Below, in pieces: positions 6,334 through 14,344 of a stretch of DNA of 15,960 nucleotides. The position numbers were made by a program, and so were the translations under genes. The first letter of the stretch is position 1. Every line of letters begins with the position of its first letter. Origin of the DNA: Treponema sp. (lineage in GTDB: Bacteria; Spirochaetota; Spirochaetia; Treponematales; Breznakiellaceae). The notes under the pieces are model-generated. The model was not told the origin of the DNA. It saw nothing but the letters and a program-made list of their open reading frames with translations, and ran no database searches. The stretch lies in contig JAISGE010000069.1 in assembly GCA_031263265.1 (NCBI GenBank), forward strand, positions 1 through 15,960, read 5' to 3'.

Positions 6334-7092
6334 ATGCAAGAAAAAAATGATTCCCTTGATCTTTGGGAATTGCTTACCCGTTTAAAGTCAGGGTACCAGT
6401 GGGTGGATCTCAGTTTTGAGCTTAGTCCGCAAACGCCTCATTGGCAGGGGTTTAAGCCTTTGGAGGTAAAGCCCCTGTATACTTTTGAAAATACCGAGGG
6501 CGTATTCTGTGCGAATCAGTACACCCTGTCAGGACAGTATGGCACGCATACTGATTTCCCCAGGCACTTCGATCCAAAAGGCCGCTGGATGCACGAATAT
6601 GGTGTTCAGGACTTGGCGTACCCCTTGGTGGTCATTGATAAATCCACCGCGGTTAAGGCAAATCCCGATTACGAGCTTAGCAAGGATGATATCCTTGAAT
6701 TTGAGAGGACCTACGGATCCATACCAACCGGATCATTTGTCGTGTTCCGAAGCGATTGGTCAACCCGTAGTGCAGCGGATTACGAAAACAAGGATGCCCA
6801 AGGTAATGCGCATTATCCTGGCTGGCATTTTGAAGCCTTGAAATACCTCATCGAAGTACGGAATGTTGCTGTGATAGGGCATGAAACCCCTGATACTGAT
6901 TCCGCTCAGCGCGGCAATGCCGTGGGCATGGTTTGTGAGGCTTATGTGTTGCAGCAGGGGAAGCTGAATGTCGAACTCCTGAGAGGGCTTGATCAAGTGC
7001 CTCCTATAGGTGCAATTGCCTTCATCACCTTTCCCAAGGTGACGGACGGTGTAGGTTTTACCAGTCGTGTCTTTGCCATTGCTCCCCGGTAA
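6334..7092 (+). CDS. Cyclase-family metal-dependent hydrolase (kynurenine formamidase/isatin hydrolase superfamily)
   Basis: A 252-aa soluble protein of the Cyclase family. The family metal motif HxGTHxDxxxH appears as GQYGTHTDFPRHF (residues 67-79): H72, D74 and H78 are present, but the first ligand position is Q68 rather than His. A second conserved block reads VIGHETPDTD (about residues 182-191), with RGNAVGMV after it. Members hydrolyse formamide or cyclic amide bonds (N-formylkynurenine, isatin) using Zn or Mn; many are uncharacterised, and the Q-for-H form seems typical of one subgroup, so the substrate is unknown. The start at 6334 is supported by AAGAGGA with 5-nt spacing and by the strong promoter at 6248-6276. 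It is followed after 70 bp by tex, with no terminator between, so the two are probably co-transcribed. Confidence 0.8.
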   Translation: MQEKNDSLDLWELLTRLKSGYQWVDLSFELSPQTPHWQGFKPLEVKPLYTFENTEGVFCANQYTLSGQYGTHTDFPRHFDPKGRWMHEYGVQDLAYPLVVIDKSTAVKANPDYELSKDDILEFERTYGSIPTGSFVVFRSDWSTRSAADYENKDAQGNAHYPGWHFEALKYLIEVRNVAVIGHETPDTDSAQRGNAVGMVCEAYVLQQGKLNVELLRGLDQVPPIGAIAFITFPKVTDGVGFTSRVFAIAPR

Positions 7093-7104
7093 CGAGAGAA
7101 GACT

Positions 7105-7161
7105 ATGCGAAAATACGTACCCTTATTGCCACAAGTTCCCCTGGTTGGTACAATTAAATAG
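7105..7161 (+). CDS. 18-codon leader ORF ending one base before the tex start
   Basis: ATG 7105, preceded by a weak GAGAGAAG (7094-7101), encodes MRKYVPLLPQVPLVGTIK and ends with TAG at 7159-7161. The tex ATG at 7163 is one base further and has no Shine-Dalgarno. This spacing suits termination-reinitiation, and a Pro-rich short leader could stall ribosomes. It is not similar to anything I know, and expression is unproven. Confidence 0.35.
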   Translation: MRKYVPLLPQVPLVGTIK

Positions 7162-7162
7162 T

Positions 7163-9652
7163 ATGGAAATAAATCAGGAATGTATTGATGGTTTACAAGT
7201 CAACGAAGTAAGCCTCATGAAACGTATAGCAGAAAGCCTTCAGGTCAATGTGGGGCAGGTTTCCACAGTGGTAAGTCTCTTGAGTGAAGGGAGCACCGTA
7301 CCTTTCATCGCCCGATATCGTAAGGAAAAGACCGGTAGCCTGGATGAAGTCCAGGTCCGGGAGGTAGATCATCTGTTTTCCACAGGAAAAAACCTGGAAG
7401 CCCGGCGGATTGAGATTATTCGCGGGATCTTCGAGCAGGGAAAACTCACCGAGACCTTGTACGACAACATCACCAAGGCAGCGACTCTGACGGAACTTGA
7501 GGATATTTACACCCCGTATAAAAAGAAGAAGAAAACGCGAGGTATGCTGGCCTGCGAAAAGGGGCTTGAACCCTTGGCTGATGCTATGCTTGAGTTGGAG
7601 GCTGCTCCACTCCTGCTCAAAGCTGCGGCCTATATCACCGAAAACACCGAACATCCTGAGTTGTCAGTGGCCTCGGTAGAAGATGCCTTGCAAGGGGCTA
7701 TGGATATTATTGCCGAACGGGTCTCCCAAGATCCGGAAAACCGGAAAACCATCAAATCCTTCTATTTCCTGGATGGGCGTATCATGGTCAAGGCTTCGCA
7801 GCAGCCTGGTATCGGGGATGAAGAAGCCAAGAAGACTTCTACCTATCAAATGTACTGGGACTACACCGAGCATCTTGCCCAGATCAAGCCCCACCGGATA
7901 TTGGCGATAAACCGGGGTGAACGGGAAAAGGTTCTGGAAACTACCTTTGATGTAGATGAACCTGCTGCGGTGGACTTGCTTCAAAAAAAATATACCTTCC
8001 ACAATGAGTACCATAAAACTGCTATTGAAGACGGGGTTAAGCGGCTCTTATCCCCTGCAGTGATCCGGGAAATCCGGGGGGATCAGCATGATGCTGCAGA
8101 TGATCATGGTATTTCCGTATTCAGCCAAAATCTCAAGAACCTGCTCATGCAACAGCCTATCAAGGGTACCCGGGTCTTGGGCATTGATCCGGGGATCCGA
8201 ACCGGAACCAAGTGTGCATTCCTGGATGATACCGGGAAATACTTGCATAATTTCGTTATCTATAATCACAAGGTTGCCGAGGCAAAGCAATTGATCTTGG
8301 ACGGAGTCAAACAGTACGACATCCATCTTATTGCCGTGGGGAACGGAACCGGCTCACGGGAAGTACAGGAGATCGTCTCTCAGGTCATAGCTGAGAACCA
8401 ACTGGAAGTCCTTTACACCGTAGTCGATGAAGACGGAGCTTCGGTTTATTCTGCCAGTGACATTGCCCGGGAAGAATTTCCCGACTTGGATATAACCATC
8501 CGGGGGGCCATTTCCATAGGCCGCCGCATCCAGGATCCCCTGGCAGAGTTAGTCAAGATCGATCCCAAATCCATCGGTGTAGGACTCTATCAACACGACG
8601 TGAATCAGAAGAAACTCTCCGAAACCCTAGACGAGGTGGTTTCTTCGGTAGTTAACAACGTAGGGGTAAACCTCAACACCGCCAGTGCTTCCCTGCTCCG
8701 CTATGTGTCGGGGATTAATAGTTCTTTAGCCAAAAAAATCGTAAAGTACCGGGAAGCCCAGGGAAAGATTTCTTCCCGGCAAGAGCTAACCGCGGTTCCC
8801 GGTATGGGCCCCAAGAGTTTTGAACAGTGTGCCGGATTTCTCAAGATTCCTGAAAGCGAGGATCCTCTGGATAATACCTGGGTTCATCCGGAGAACTACG
8901 AGATCGCCCGGACCATCAGAAACACCATGACCACCACCGGAAATCTGAATACTGAAACCATGAATACCCTCAAGGACAAGCATGGCATAGGGGACACCAC
9001 CATCAGGGATATTAGAGAGGAGTTACAGAAACCAAACCGAGATCCCCGGGATGGCTACCCTAAACCGATTATGCAGAAAGGCGTGTTGAGTTTTGAGGAT
9101 CTCCACGAGGGAATGTTGATCACCGGTAAGATCAAAAACGTGGTTGACTTTGGAGCCTTTGTTGACGTGGGGATCAAAGAGACCGCCCTGGTTCACATTT
9201 CCGAGTTGAGCGATCATTTTGTGAAGGATCCTATGGATGCGGTAAAAGTGGGGGATATACTGGAATTCCGGGTCATCAACTTGGATCAGGATCGTCGCAG
9301 GATCGCCCTTTCCCGGAAGCGTCAGTATGATGCGTTAGTTCCCACGGTTGAACCTAAAACAGGGGCAGTTCCTGGAGAGCAGCCGGTTTCAAGGCAAGCT
9401 GCAGGTAAAAAACGGGTGCTGGTGGTGAAAAAAAACACCGGCCCAGGGGAAACCGGGACTGCGGCAAAACCCAGGGTCTTCAAAGGTACGCCTCAAAAGT
9501 CCGTTCCGCAGGATCCCCGGCTCCCGTATACTCCAAGCAAGGGATATTCCCCGAAGGTTCCCGATGATGATGGAACCATGTATAACCCCTTTGCAGAGGC
9601 CTTTAAAAAGATGCGGGAAAAGAAGGTAACGACCTCAGGATCCATGAAGTAA
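7163..9652 (+). CDS. tex: Tex family S1 RNA-binding transcription accessory protein
   Basis: 829 aa from ATG 7163. The family layout is complete: N-terminal helical Tex domain with EGSTVPFIARYRKEKTGSLD (shortly after the start) and LEDIYTPYKKKKKTRG; a YqgF/RNase H-like domain from about residue 335 (RVLGIDPGIRTGTKCAF); a helix-hairpin-helix region from about 500 (VGVNLNTASASLL, then AVPGMGPKSFEQCAGFL); an S1 domain at about 647-720 (GMLITGKIKNVVDFGAFVDV ... ALVHISELS); and a basic, Lys/Pro/Gly-rich tail of about 105 residues, longer than in E. coli Tex and probably disordered. Tex binds nucleic acids and affects transcription and ribosome-associated processes. Start choice is uncertain: 7217 (MKRIAESLQVN) matches the E. 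coli N-terminus better; 7163 is chosen because it lies one base after the leader-ORF stop. The open frame back to 7067 overlaps the cyclase and is unlikely. Confidence 0.93.
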   Translation: MEINQECIDGLQVNEVSLMKRIAESLQVNVGQVSTVVSLLSEGSTVPFIARYRKEKTGSLDEVQVREVDHLFSTGKNLEARRIEIIRGIFEQGKLTETLYDNITKAATLTELEDIYTPYKKKKKTRGMLACEKGLEPLADAMLELEAAPLLLKAAAYITENTEHPELSVASVEDALQGAMDIIAERVSQDPENRKTIKSFYFLDGRIMVKASQQPGIGDEEAKKTSTYQMYWDYTEHLAQIKPHRILAINRGEREKVLETTFDVDEPAAVDLLQKKYTFHNEYHKTAIEDGVKRLLSPAVIREIRGDQHDAADDHGISVFSQNLKNLLMQQPIKGTRVLGIDPGIRTGTKCAFLDDTGKYLHNFVIYNHKVAEAKQLILDGVKQYDIHLIAVGNGTGSREVQEIVSQVIAENQLEVLYTVVDEDGASVYSASDIAREEFPDLDITIRGAISIGRRIQDPLAELVKIDPKSIGVGLYQHDVNQKKLSETLDEVVSSVVNNVGVNLNTASASLLRYVSGINSSLAKKIVKYREAQGKISSRQELTAVPGMGPKSFEQCAGFLKIPESEDPLDNTWVHPENYEIARTIRNTMTTTGNLNTETMNTLKDKHGIGDTTIRDIREELQKPNRDPRDGYPKPIMQKGVLSFEDLHEGMLITGKIKNVVDFGAFVDVGIKETALVHISELSDHFVKDPMDAVKVGDILEFRVINLDQDRRRIALSRKRQYDALVPTVEPKTGAVPGEQPVSRQAAGKKRVLVVKKNTGPGETGTAAKPRVFKGTPQKSVPQDPRLPYTPSKGYSPKVPDDDGTMYNPFAEAFKKMREKKVTTSGSMK

Positions 9653-9691
9653 GGGTCCAGGCAGTGGCCTTTTTCTAAAATTACGGTATAG

Positions 9692-9723
9692 GGGCTGTTT
9701 CAAAACTTCAGTTGAAACAGCCC
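9692..9723. terminator. Bidirectional hairpin between convergent tex and rsm22, second GGCTGTTTC palindrome
   Basis: GGGCTGTTTCAA (9692-9703) pairs perfectly with TTGAAACAGCCC (9712-9723) around an 8-nt loop. It lies 39 bp after the tex stop and directly abuts the minus-strand stop at 9724-9726. On the plus strand it is followed by TTATTTCTT, a modest T-rich tail; on the minus strand there is no T-run. It shares its core with the palindrome at 2330-2369. A second, weaker signal for tex is AGGC/GCCT with TTTTT at about 9659-9674. Confidence 0.65.
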
Positions 9724-10863
9724 TTATTTCTTAGGAAAGTCCGCCAGCAAAGCACCGGTTTTGGGATCCCGCTTTTCCCGCGAACTGAGTCGTACCAAGT
9801 CCCCCGGTTTATTGCGTTCCTCTGGACCCCGCTCAATCGCCAGAACAAGCCCGCGACTGGAACAGCCGTACCGGCCATACCCCTGCTGCGGTACGGGAAA
9901 CCTATCCGAGATGATCCGTACCGGAAAGGTCTTTGCTTCCTCCTGAGAAGATTCCTGTTCCTTTTTCACGGGGCCGGTTAGCAAAAAGCTCACCGTGGCT
10001 CGTTCCTTGGGAAGCCCTGCTGCAATGGAAAGCCTCTGCAAGGCGGTAGGCGCGTCTTCTGTATCAAAGGCAAAATGGCACCATTTGGCCTTTCCCCCCG
10101 GGCAAGGACAGATCCCAAGATGCGGACAAGGCGAATAAGGTACCTGTCCCTGGGCAAGCAAGGAACTTCGCAGCGCCGCAATATAGTGCCCAGACCAGGG
10201 GACTCCTGGTTCTAGCACCAGGATGGAACCGGATTCAGCAAGCAGGGAAACCAGGAGTTGACTGCTCTTATCCGCAGCCTGCTGCAAAGCCCCTGAATCA
10301 GCCTGGGGTATTTCCTCAAAGCGTTCATTGAACACATTGAGTGCTGAAACTAACCGGGCCTTAGGCCCGTATATCGGCTCTCCCAGCGTCCCATGGATGG
10401 CCTTGATTACCCAAGGAGTATCTCCTGCCAATGCGTAAAAGAGCCGCTTCCCCGCGTCAAGCACTACGGCGTTTCGATCCAGGCAGCGGAATTCCAGGGG
10501 AAGCTGCCGCAGATCAGGCCGGGCTATCCAGAGCGCTACGGCCAGGGTCAGCGGTCCAGAGCCTAGATCGGTAACGGCGTCCCCAGCCGCGAAGTTTAGG
10601 GACAAACCCGGGAGCAGTCTACAAAGCCGGTAACTGTTCCAGAGGAAAAAGTACCGGAGATACGCGGAAAGCAGCCCTTTCTTCCCCAAATACGAATCCG
10701 GCCGTTCACCCCGACTGCTGGTGAGCAACCGGGAAAGCTCCGCCACATCCCGGGGAAGGCCAGGACGGAAACGCCGGGGCACCGGAAACACCTGGTCGAT
10801 CAAGCGGGGAACTTCCTCAAGGGTACGGCGGGCTTCAGGGCTTAACGGAGAAAACAGACGCAT
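9724..10863 (-). CDS. Rsm22/METTL17-type small-subunit ribosome methyltransferase-like protein
   Basis: A 379-aa protein with a SAM-binding motif VTDLGSGPLTLAVALW (residues 97-112) and the Rsm22 family cysteine set: CPHLGICPCPGGKAKWCHF with C246, C252, C254 and C262, plus a late C334 in RYGCSSRGLVLAI. In mitochondrial METTL17/Rsm22 four such cysteines hold a [4Fe-4S] cluster and the protein assists small-subunit maturation; bacterial members are annotated as SAM-dependent methyltransferases of the small-subunit type. Whether it is an active methyltransferase cannot be judged from sequence. The ATG overlaps the stop of the upstream MerR gene (TGATG), so translation is coupled. It is the last gene of the ptsI-der-merR-rsm22 cluster and ends at a hairpin. 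The C-terminus is basic. Confidence 0.85.
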   Translation of the reverse strand: MRLFSPLSPEARRTLEEVPRLIDQVFPVPRRFRPGLPRDVAELSRLLTSSRGERPDSYLGKKGLLSAYLRYFFLWNSYRLCRLLPGLSLNFAAGDAVTDLGSGPLTLAVALWIARPDLRQLPLEFRCLDRNAVVLDAGKRLFYALAGDTPWVIKAIHGTLGEPIYGPKARLVSALNVFNERFEEIPQADSGALQQAADKSSQLLVSLLAESGSILVLEPGVPWSGHYIAALRSSLLAQGQVPYSPCPHLGICPCPGGKAKWCHFAFDTEDAPTALQRLSIAAGLPKERATVSFLLTGPVKKEQESSQEEAKTFPVRIISDRFPVPQQGYGRYGCSSRGLVLAIERGPEERNKPGDLVRLSSREKRDPKTGALLADFPKK

Positions 10864-11201
10864 CAGAGCTTCTTTGGTATGGCGGAGCTGTTTTTCCCCT
10901 TAACCAGCTCATAAAGCGCCACTAAATCAGAACGGAGCGCCGCAATCTGTGCCCGTAGATTCTGCTGCTCCCCAGATACCTCGCGAAAGAGCTGGTTCCT
11001 GGCGCCTTCCAAGGTAAAATGCCGATCATAGAGGAGGTATTTAAGCCTAAACAGAATTTGCAGATCCCGGTTTACATAGTACCGTTTTCCACGCTCGTCC
11101 TTATGGGGTTGTAACAGGGGAACCTCCTTTTCCCAGTACCTTATGACGTAGTTCTTCAATCCTAAAAGCTGTTCCAAGTCTCCCAGGGTGTAGTAGATCA
11201 T
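10863..11201 (-). CDS. MerR-family transcriptional regulator, short, Cys-free
   Basis: 112 aa. The N-terminal winged helix-turn-helix of the MerR type is clear: YYTLGDLEQLLGLKNYVIRY WEKE (residues 3-26), then a wing with KRYYVNRDLQILFRLKYLLY and the LEGARNQL helix. The remaining 40 residues (EQQNLRAQIAALRSDLVALYELV) form a likely dimer coiled coil, with no room for a ligand domain. There is no cysteine, so metal or thiol sensing of the MerR/SoxR kind is excluded. The target is unknown. The ribosome site AAGGA lies 8 nt before the ATG inside the end of der (3-bp gap between genes); its TGA overlaps the start of the Rsm22 gene. Co-transcription suggests it controls its own operon, but no operator was recognised. 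Confidence 0.85.
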   Translation of the reverse strand: MIYYTLGDLEQLLGLKNYVIRYWEKEVPLLQPHKDERGKRYYVNRDLQILFRLKYLLYDRHFTLEGARNQLFREVSGEQQNLRAQIAALRSDLVALYELVKGKNSSAIPKKL

Positions 11202-11204
11202 GGG

Positions 11205-12605
11205 TTATTCCTTGGGGTGCCGGACTGCTTTCCCAGAAGAACGCAGTTCAATGGTAACCGGTATTTGGGAAAAACCTAAATCTTGGCGGATCTTATTCCG
11301 GAGATAGGACACATAGGCTGCACTAACCGCATGGGGGCGGGACACAAAAAACACGAATTTGACCGGTTTATCTGAAACTTGCAGCGCGTACTTGATTTTG
11401 AACCGAGTCTGGGGGCCTATGGGAGGAGGATACTCCTGGAGCCAGCCTTCAAGGGCCCGGTTCAGGAGGCTGGTATCAATGTGCCGTATGAGCTGGCTGT
11501 ACAGTCTCAGGGCCGTATCCAGCAGCTTGTCTACCCCGGTTCCATTTTTGGCACTCACCGGAATGATCGGCGCGTATTCCATTTTACCAAACAGGAACCG
11601 GATCCGATCCTGAACCGCCTGTACACTGTTCTTCACCTGAGGCATGGTATCCCATTTGTTGAGCACCATAATGATACCCCGGCCCTGGTCATGGGCCAAG
11701 GCCGCGATTTTCTTGTCCTGATCCGAAAGCCCGTCCTGGGCATCGATCACCAGCAAGACCAGATCCGCCTGGTCAATGGCTTTGATGGCCCGGTTCACTG
11801 AATAATATTCGATGTTTTCCCACACCTTGGCTTTCCGCCGGATCCCTGCAGTATCCAAGATCTTGAAGGTCCGGTTCTTATACCGGAATTCCCCTTCCAC
11901 CACGTCTCTTGTGGTACCCGGTATATCGCTCACAATAGAAGCCCCTGAAGCAGTGAGCCGGTTGGACAGCGTGGACTTCCCGGTGTTGGGCTTTCCCAAG
12001 AGGGCAATACCTATAGGTTTGTTGGCTTGTTCTGTTCCTTCCTCTGACTCAAGGACTTGAGAAAAATCAAGCCCTGCAATGATAGCCGCTTCCAGATCCG
12101 CCACATGATCCCCATGTTCTGCAGAGATCATAAAGAACCGGTCAAAACCATAGGAGAGACAATTCCAGGCATCCTGCTCCCGGCGGCCTCCCTCGGTCTT
12201 ATTGACCGCCACCAACAGCCGATCCTGAAAAGGCCGCAGGAATTCGATGAATTCCTCATCTTCATTGGTAAGCACCCCGGCTTCCAACAGGAGAATGATC
12301 CGATCTGCCTGCTGTAAGGTTTCCCTTGTTCGGGCTTGTACCAGGGCATCCAAGGTTCGATCCTGGTCTTCCGCGGCTTTTTCCAGCTTAAAGCCCCCGG
12401 TATCAATGAGTCTGAGGGGTTTTCCCTGGATAAACGTATTCATTCCCACAGAATCACGGGTAACTCCTGGGGTCGGATCCGTGATGACCCGACGGGTATG
12501 AACCAAGCGGTTAAACAGGGTTGACTTACCTACATTGGGCCGCCCCACCAGCACGACCACCGGAAGATGCTGATAGTGTTTATCGGGATCGAATTTCATA
12601 GTCAT
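11205..12605 (-). CDS. der: Ribosome-assembly GTPase Der (EngA), two tandem G domains
   Basis: 466 aa with the diagnostic Der arrangement: G domain 1 (GRPNVGKST at 21-29, PGVTRD at 46-51, DTGG at 68-71), G domain 2 (GKPNTGKST at 204-212, PGTTRD at 229-234, DTAG at 251-254, NKWD at 316-319), and a C-terminal KH-like domain ending with PVTIELRSSGK. Der acts in late 50S maturation. Oddity: the G4 motif of domain 1 reads NKTE (135-138) instead of NKxD, so the Asp that recognises guanine is Glu. The ATG at 12605 lies inside the end of ptsI (26-bp overlap); M3 at 12599 is an equally possible start. No Shine-Dalgarno is visible, so coupling to ptsI translation is likely. Confidence 0.95.
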   Translation of the reverse strand: MTMKFDPDKHYQHLPVVVLVGRPNVGKSTLFNRLVHTRRVITDPTPGVTRDSVGMNTFIQGKPLRLIDTGGFKLEKAAEDQDRTLDALVQARTRETLQQADRIILLLEAGVLTNEDEEFIEFLRPFQDRLLVAVNKTEGGRREQDAWNCLSYGFDRFFMISAEHGDHVADLEAAIIAGLDFSQVLESEEGTEQANKPIGIALLGKPNTGKSTLSNRLTASGASIVSDIPGTTRDVVEGEFRYKNRTFKILDTAGIRRKAKVWENIEYYSVNRAIKAIDQADLVLLVIDAQDGLSDQDKKIAALAHDQGRGIIMVLNKWDTMPQVKNSVQAVQDRIRFLFGKMEYAPIIPVSAKNGTGVDKLLDTALRLYSQLIRHIDTSLLNRALEGWLQEYPPPIGPQTRFKIKYALQVSDKPVKFVFFVSRPHAVSAAYVSYLRNKIRQDLGFSQIPVTIELRSSGKAVRHPKE

Positions 12606-14337
12606 TGGGGAAGTATTCGGTCATCCAGGCTTCCACTAGGACGGTAACATGATAGTAGGAGGTACATTGCAGGGCATTGTCCGCCAAGATCCGGCAGTTT
12701 TCCATGCTCACTCCCCGGATGATCCGTTTGACCTGGGGGATGGACTGAGCCGTCATACTAAACTCATCCAGTCCTAAGCCTAAAAGCAAGGCGGTGGCCG
12801 AAGGATCTCCGGCTAACTCTCCGCACATAGCCGCTCGAATTCCTTTTTCATGGGCGCTCTGGATGATCTTCTTGAGGAACCGGAGCACCGCCGGATGAGA
12901 CGGCTGGGCAAGATAATTGACCCGCTCGTTTCCCCGATCTACTGCCAGAGAATACTGGATGAGATCGTTGGTACCAATGGAAAAAAAATCCGACCGTTCC
13001 GCAAGAATATCCGCAGTCATTGCCGCAGCCGGGACCTCAATCATAATCCCTACTTCTATATGGTCGCTGTAAGCCTGGTTCTTCTGCCGGCACTCAGCTT
13101 TGGCCTCCTCCAACATACTCAAGGCTTGCTCTAACTCTTCAATGCCGGAAATCATGGGAAACATGATCCTCAAGTTTCCATTAATACTGGACCGCAGCAA
13201 GGCCCGCAGTTGGGTCTTAAAAAGCTCGGGCCGGGAAAGGGAAAATCTGATAGCCCGCCAGCCCAGGAGGGGATTCTTTTCATCAGCAGCCTGGAAATTG
13301 GGAAGTAACTTATCCCCACCGCTGTCCAGGGTTCTTATGGTTACTGGCTGACCTGCCATGGCTTTGAGTACATGACTATAGGCCCGGTACTGCTCCTCCT
13401 CCGCGATTGCCTGTTTTGGCGTAAGAAACAGAAATTCCGAACGGTACAGCCCTATGCCTTCTGCACCATAACGCGCTACGTGATCTGCTTCTTCAGGGAT
13501 TTCAATATTTGCCTTGAGGCAGGCCCGATACCCGTCTTTTGTCTCAGCAGGCAGCTCCCGCAGTTCTAAAAACTCATCAAAGCGCTTCCGGTACTGATCG
13601 ATAGCCCCTTGGTACTGCCTCAAAATCTGGGCATCCGGGTTAATGAGCACCTCCCCTGAAGTGCCGTTTACCACCAGGTTATCACCCTCATCAATTTCCT
13701 TGGTGATGGTGGAAAGCCCCAGCACTGCGGGAATCGCAAAGGCCCGGGCAAGAATTGCCGTGTGGGACGTTCGTCCCCCTGCATCCATAACAATGGCCTT
13801 GACCCGTTCCTTGTTCATGGCTAGTACATCTGAGGGCAGCAGATCATGGCTCACCAAGATCACATCGGAACTGAGATCTGCCAGGGAAAACTTCTTAACC
13901 GAAAGCAGCCGATGCATCACCCGACGGGATACATCGGAAATATCTGCGGCCCGTTCCCGAAACTGGGCATCCGGGGAAGCGGTTAAGCGCTGGGATAATT
14001 CACGGGAAATATCCCAGAACACCCATTCTATATTTTGCAAGCTGTTCCCAAGATGCTCTTTAATTTGATCCTGAAAATCCATATCTTCAAGCATCATCAA
14101 ATGGGACTGAAAAATAGCGGCCTGTTCCTTGCTCACTTCCCGTAAGGCATGTTCATGCAAGTCTTTGACTTCTTCCGTGGCTTCACGGTTAGCCGTGCGA
14201 AACCGCTCCCATTCAGATTCAACCTGATTTTTTTGTATACTATATCGGGGAATATCGAGAAAATCATCCTCCAAATATAAAAACGCCTTTTCAATAGCTA
14301 TACCCGGCGATGCAGGAATACCGGTAAGTTTTTTCAT
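12580..14337 (-). CDS. ptsI: PTS enzyme I (phosphoenolpyruvate-protein phosphotransferase)
   Basis: 585 aa, close to the typical 570-580. Landmarks in order: MKKLTGIPASPGIAIEKAF at the N-terminus; the HPr-binding helical region; the phosphohistidine site GGRTSHTAILAR with H192; the PEP-binding barrel with RSEFLFL, GGDKLLPNF, and GIMIEVPAAA; FSIGTNDLIQYSLAVDRGNE; and the catalytic Cys in MCGELAGDP (C505). It takes phosphate from PEP and passes it to HPr. Treponemes often have a reduced PTS lacking sugar permeases, in which enzyme I, HPr and HPr kinase serve a regulatory role; whether that applies here cannot be judged from this window. No usable Shine-Dalgarno is present (AAGGA touches the ATG). 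A promoter 8 nt upstream suggests a leaderless message. Confidence 0.95.
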   Translation of the reverse strand: MKKLTGIPASPGIAIEKAFLYLEDDFLDIPRYSIQKNQVESEWERFRTANREATEEVKDLHEHALREVSKEQAAIFQSHLMMLEDMDFQDQIKEHLGNSLQNIEWVFWDISRELSQRLTASPDAQFRERAADISDVSRRVMHRLLSVKKFSLADLSSDVILVSHDLLPSDVLAMNKERVKAIVMDAGGRTSHTAILARAFAIPAVLGLSTITKEIDEGDNLVVNGTSGEVLINPDAQILRQYQGAIDQYRKRFDEFLELRELPAETKDGYRACLKANIEIPEEADHVARYGAEGIGLYRSEFLFLTPKQAIAEEEQYRAYSHVLKAMAGQPVTIRTLDSGGDKLLPNFQAADEKNPLLGWRAIRFSLSRPELFKTQLRALLRSSINGNLRIMFPMISGIEELEQALSMLEEAKAECRQKNQAYSDHIEVGIMIEVPAAAMTADILAERSDFFSIGTNDLIQYSLAVDRGNERVNYLAQPSHPAVLRFLKKIIQSAHEKGIRAAMCGELAGDPSATALLLGLGLDEFSMTAQSIPQVKRIIRGVSMENCRILADNALQCTSYYHVTVLVEAWMTEYFPNDYEIRSR

Positions 14338-14344
14338 TCCTTGA

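Noticed and set aside
6275..6385. 36-codon ORF overlapping the cyclase start
   Set aside because: Its ATG overlaps the -10 box, upstream of the predicted transcription start, and most of it lies out of frame inside the cyclase gene.
7067..7162. Extended tex N-terminus from GTG 7067
   Set aside because: It overlaps the end of the cyclase gene, and the added residues do not resemble Tex N-termini.
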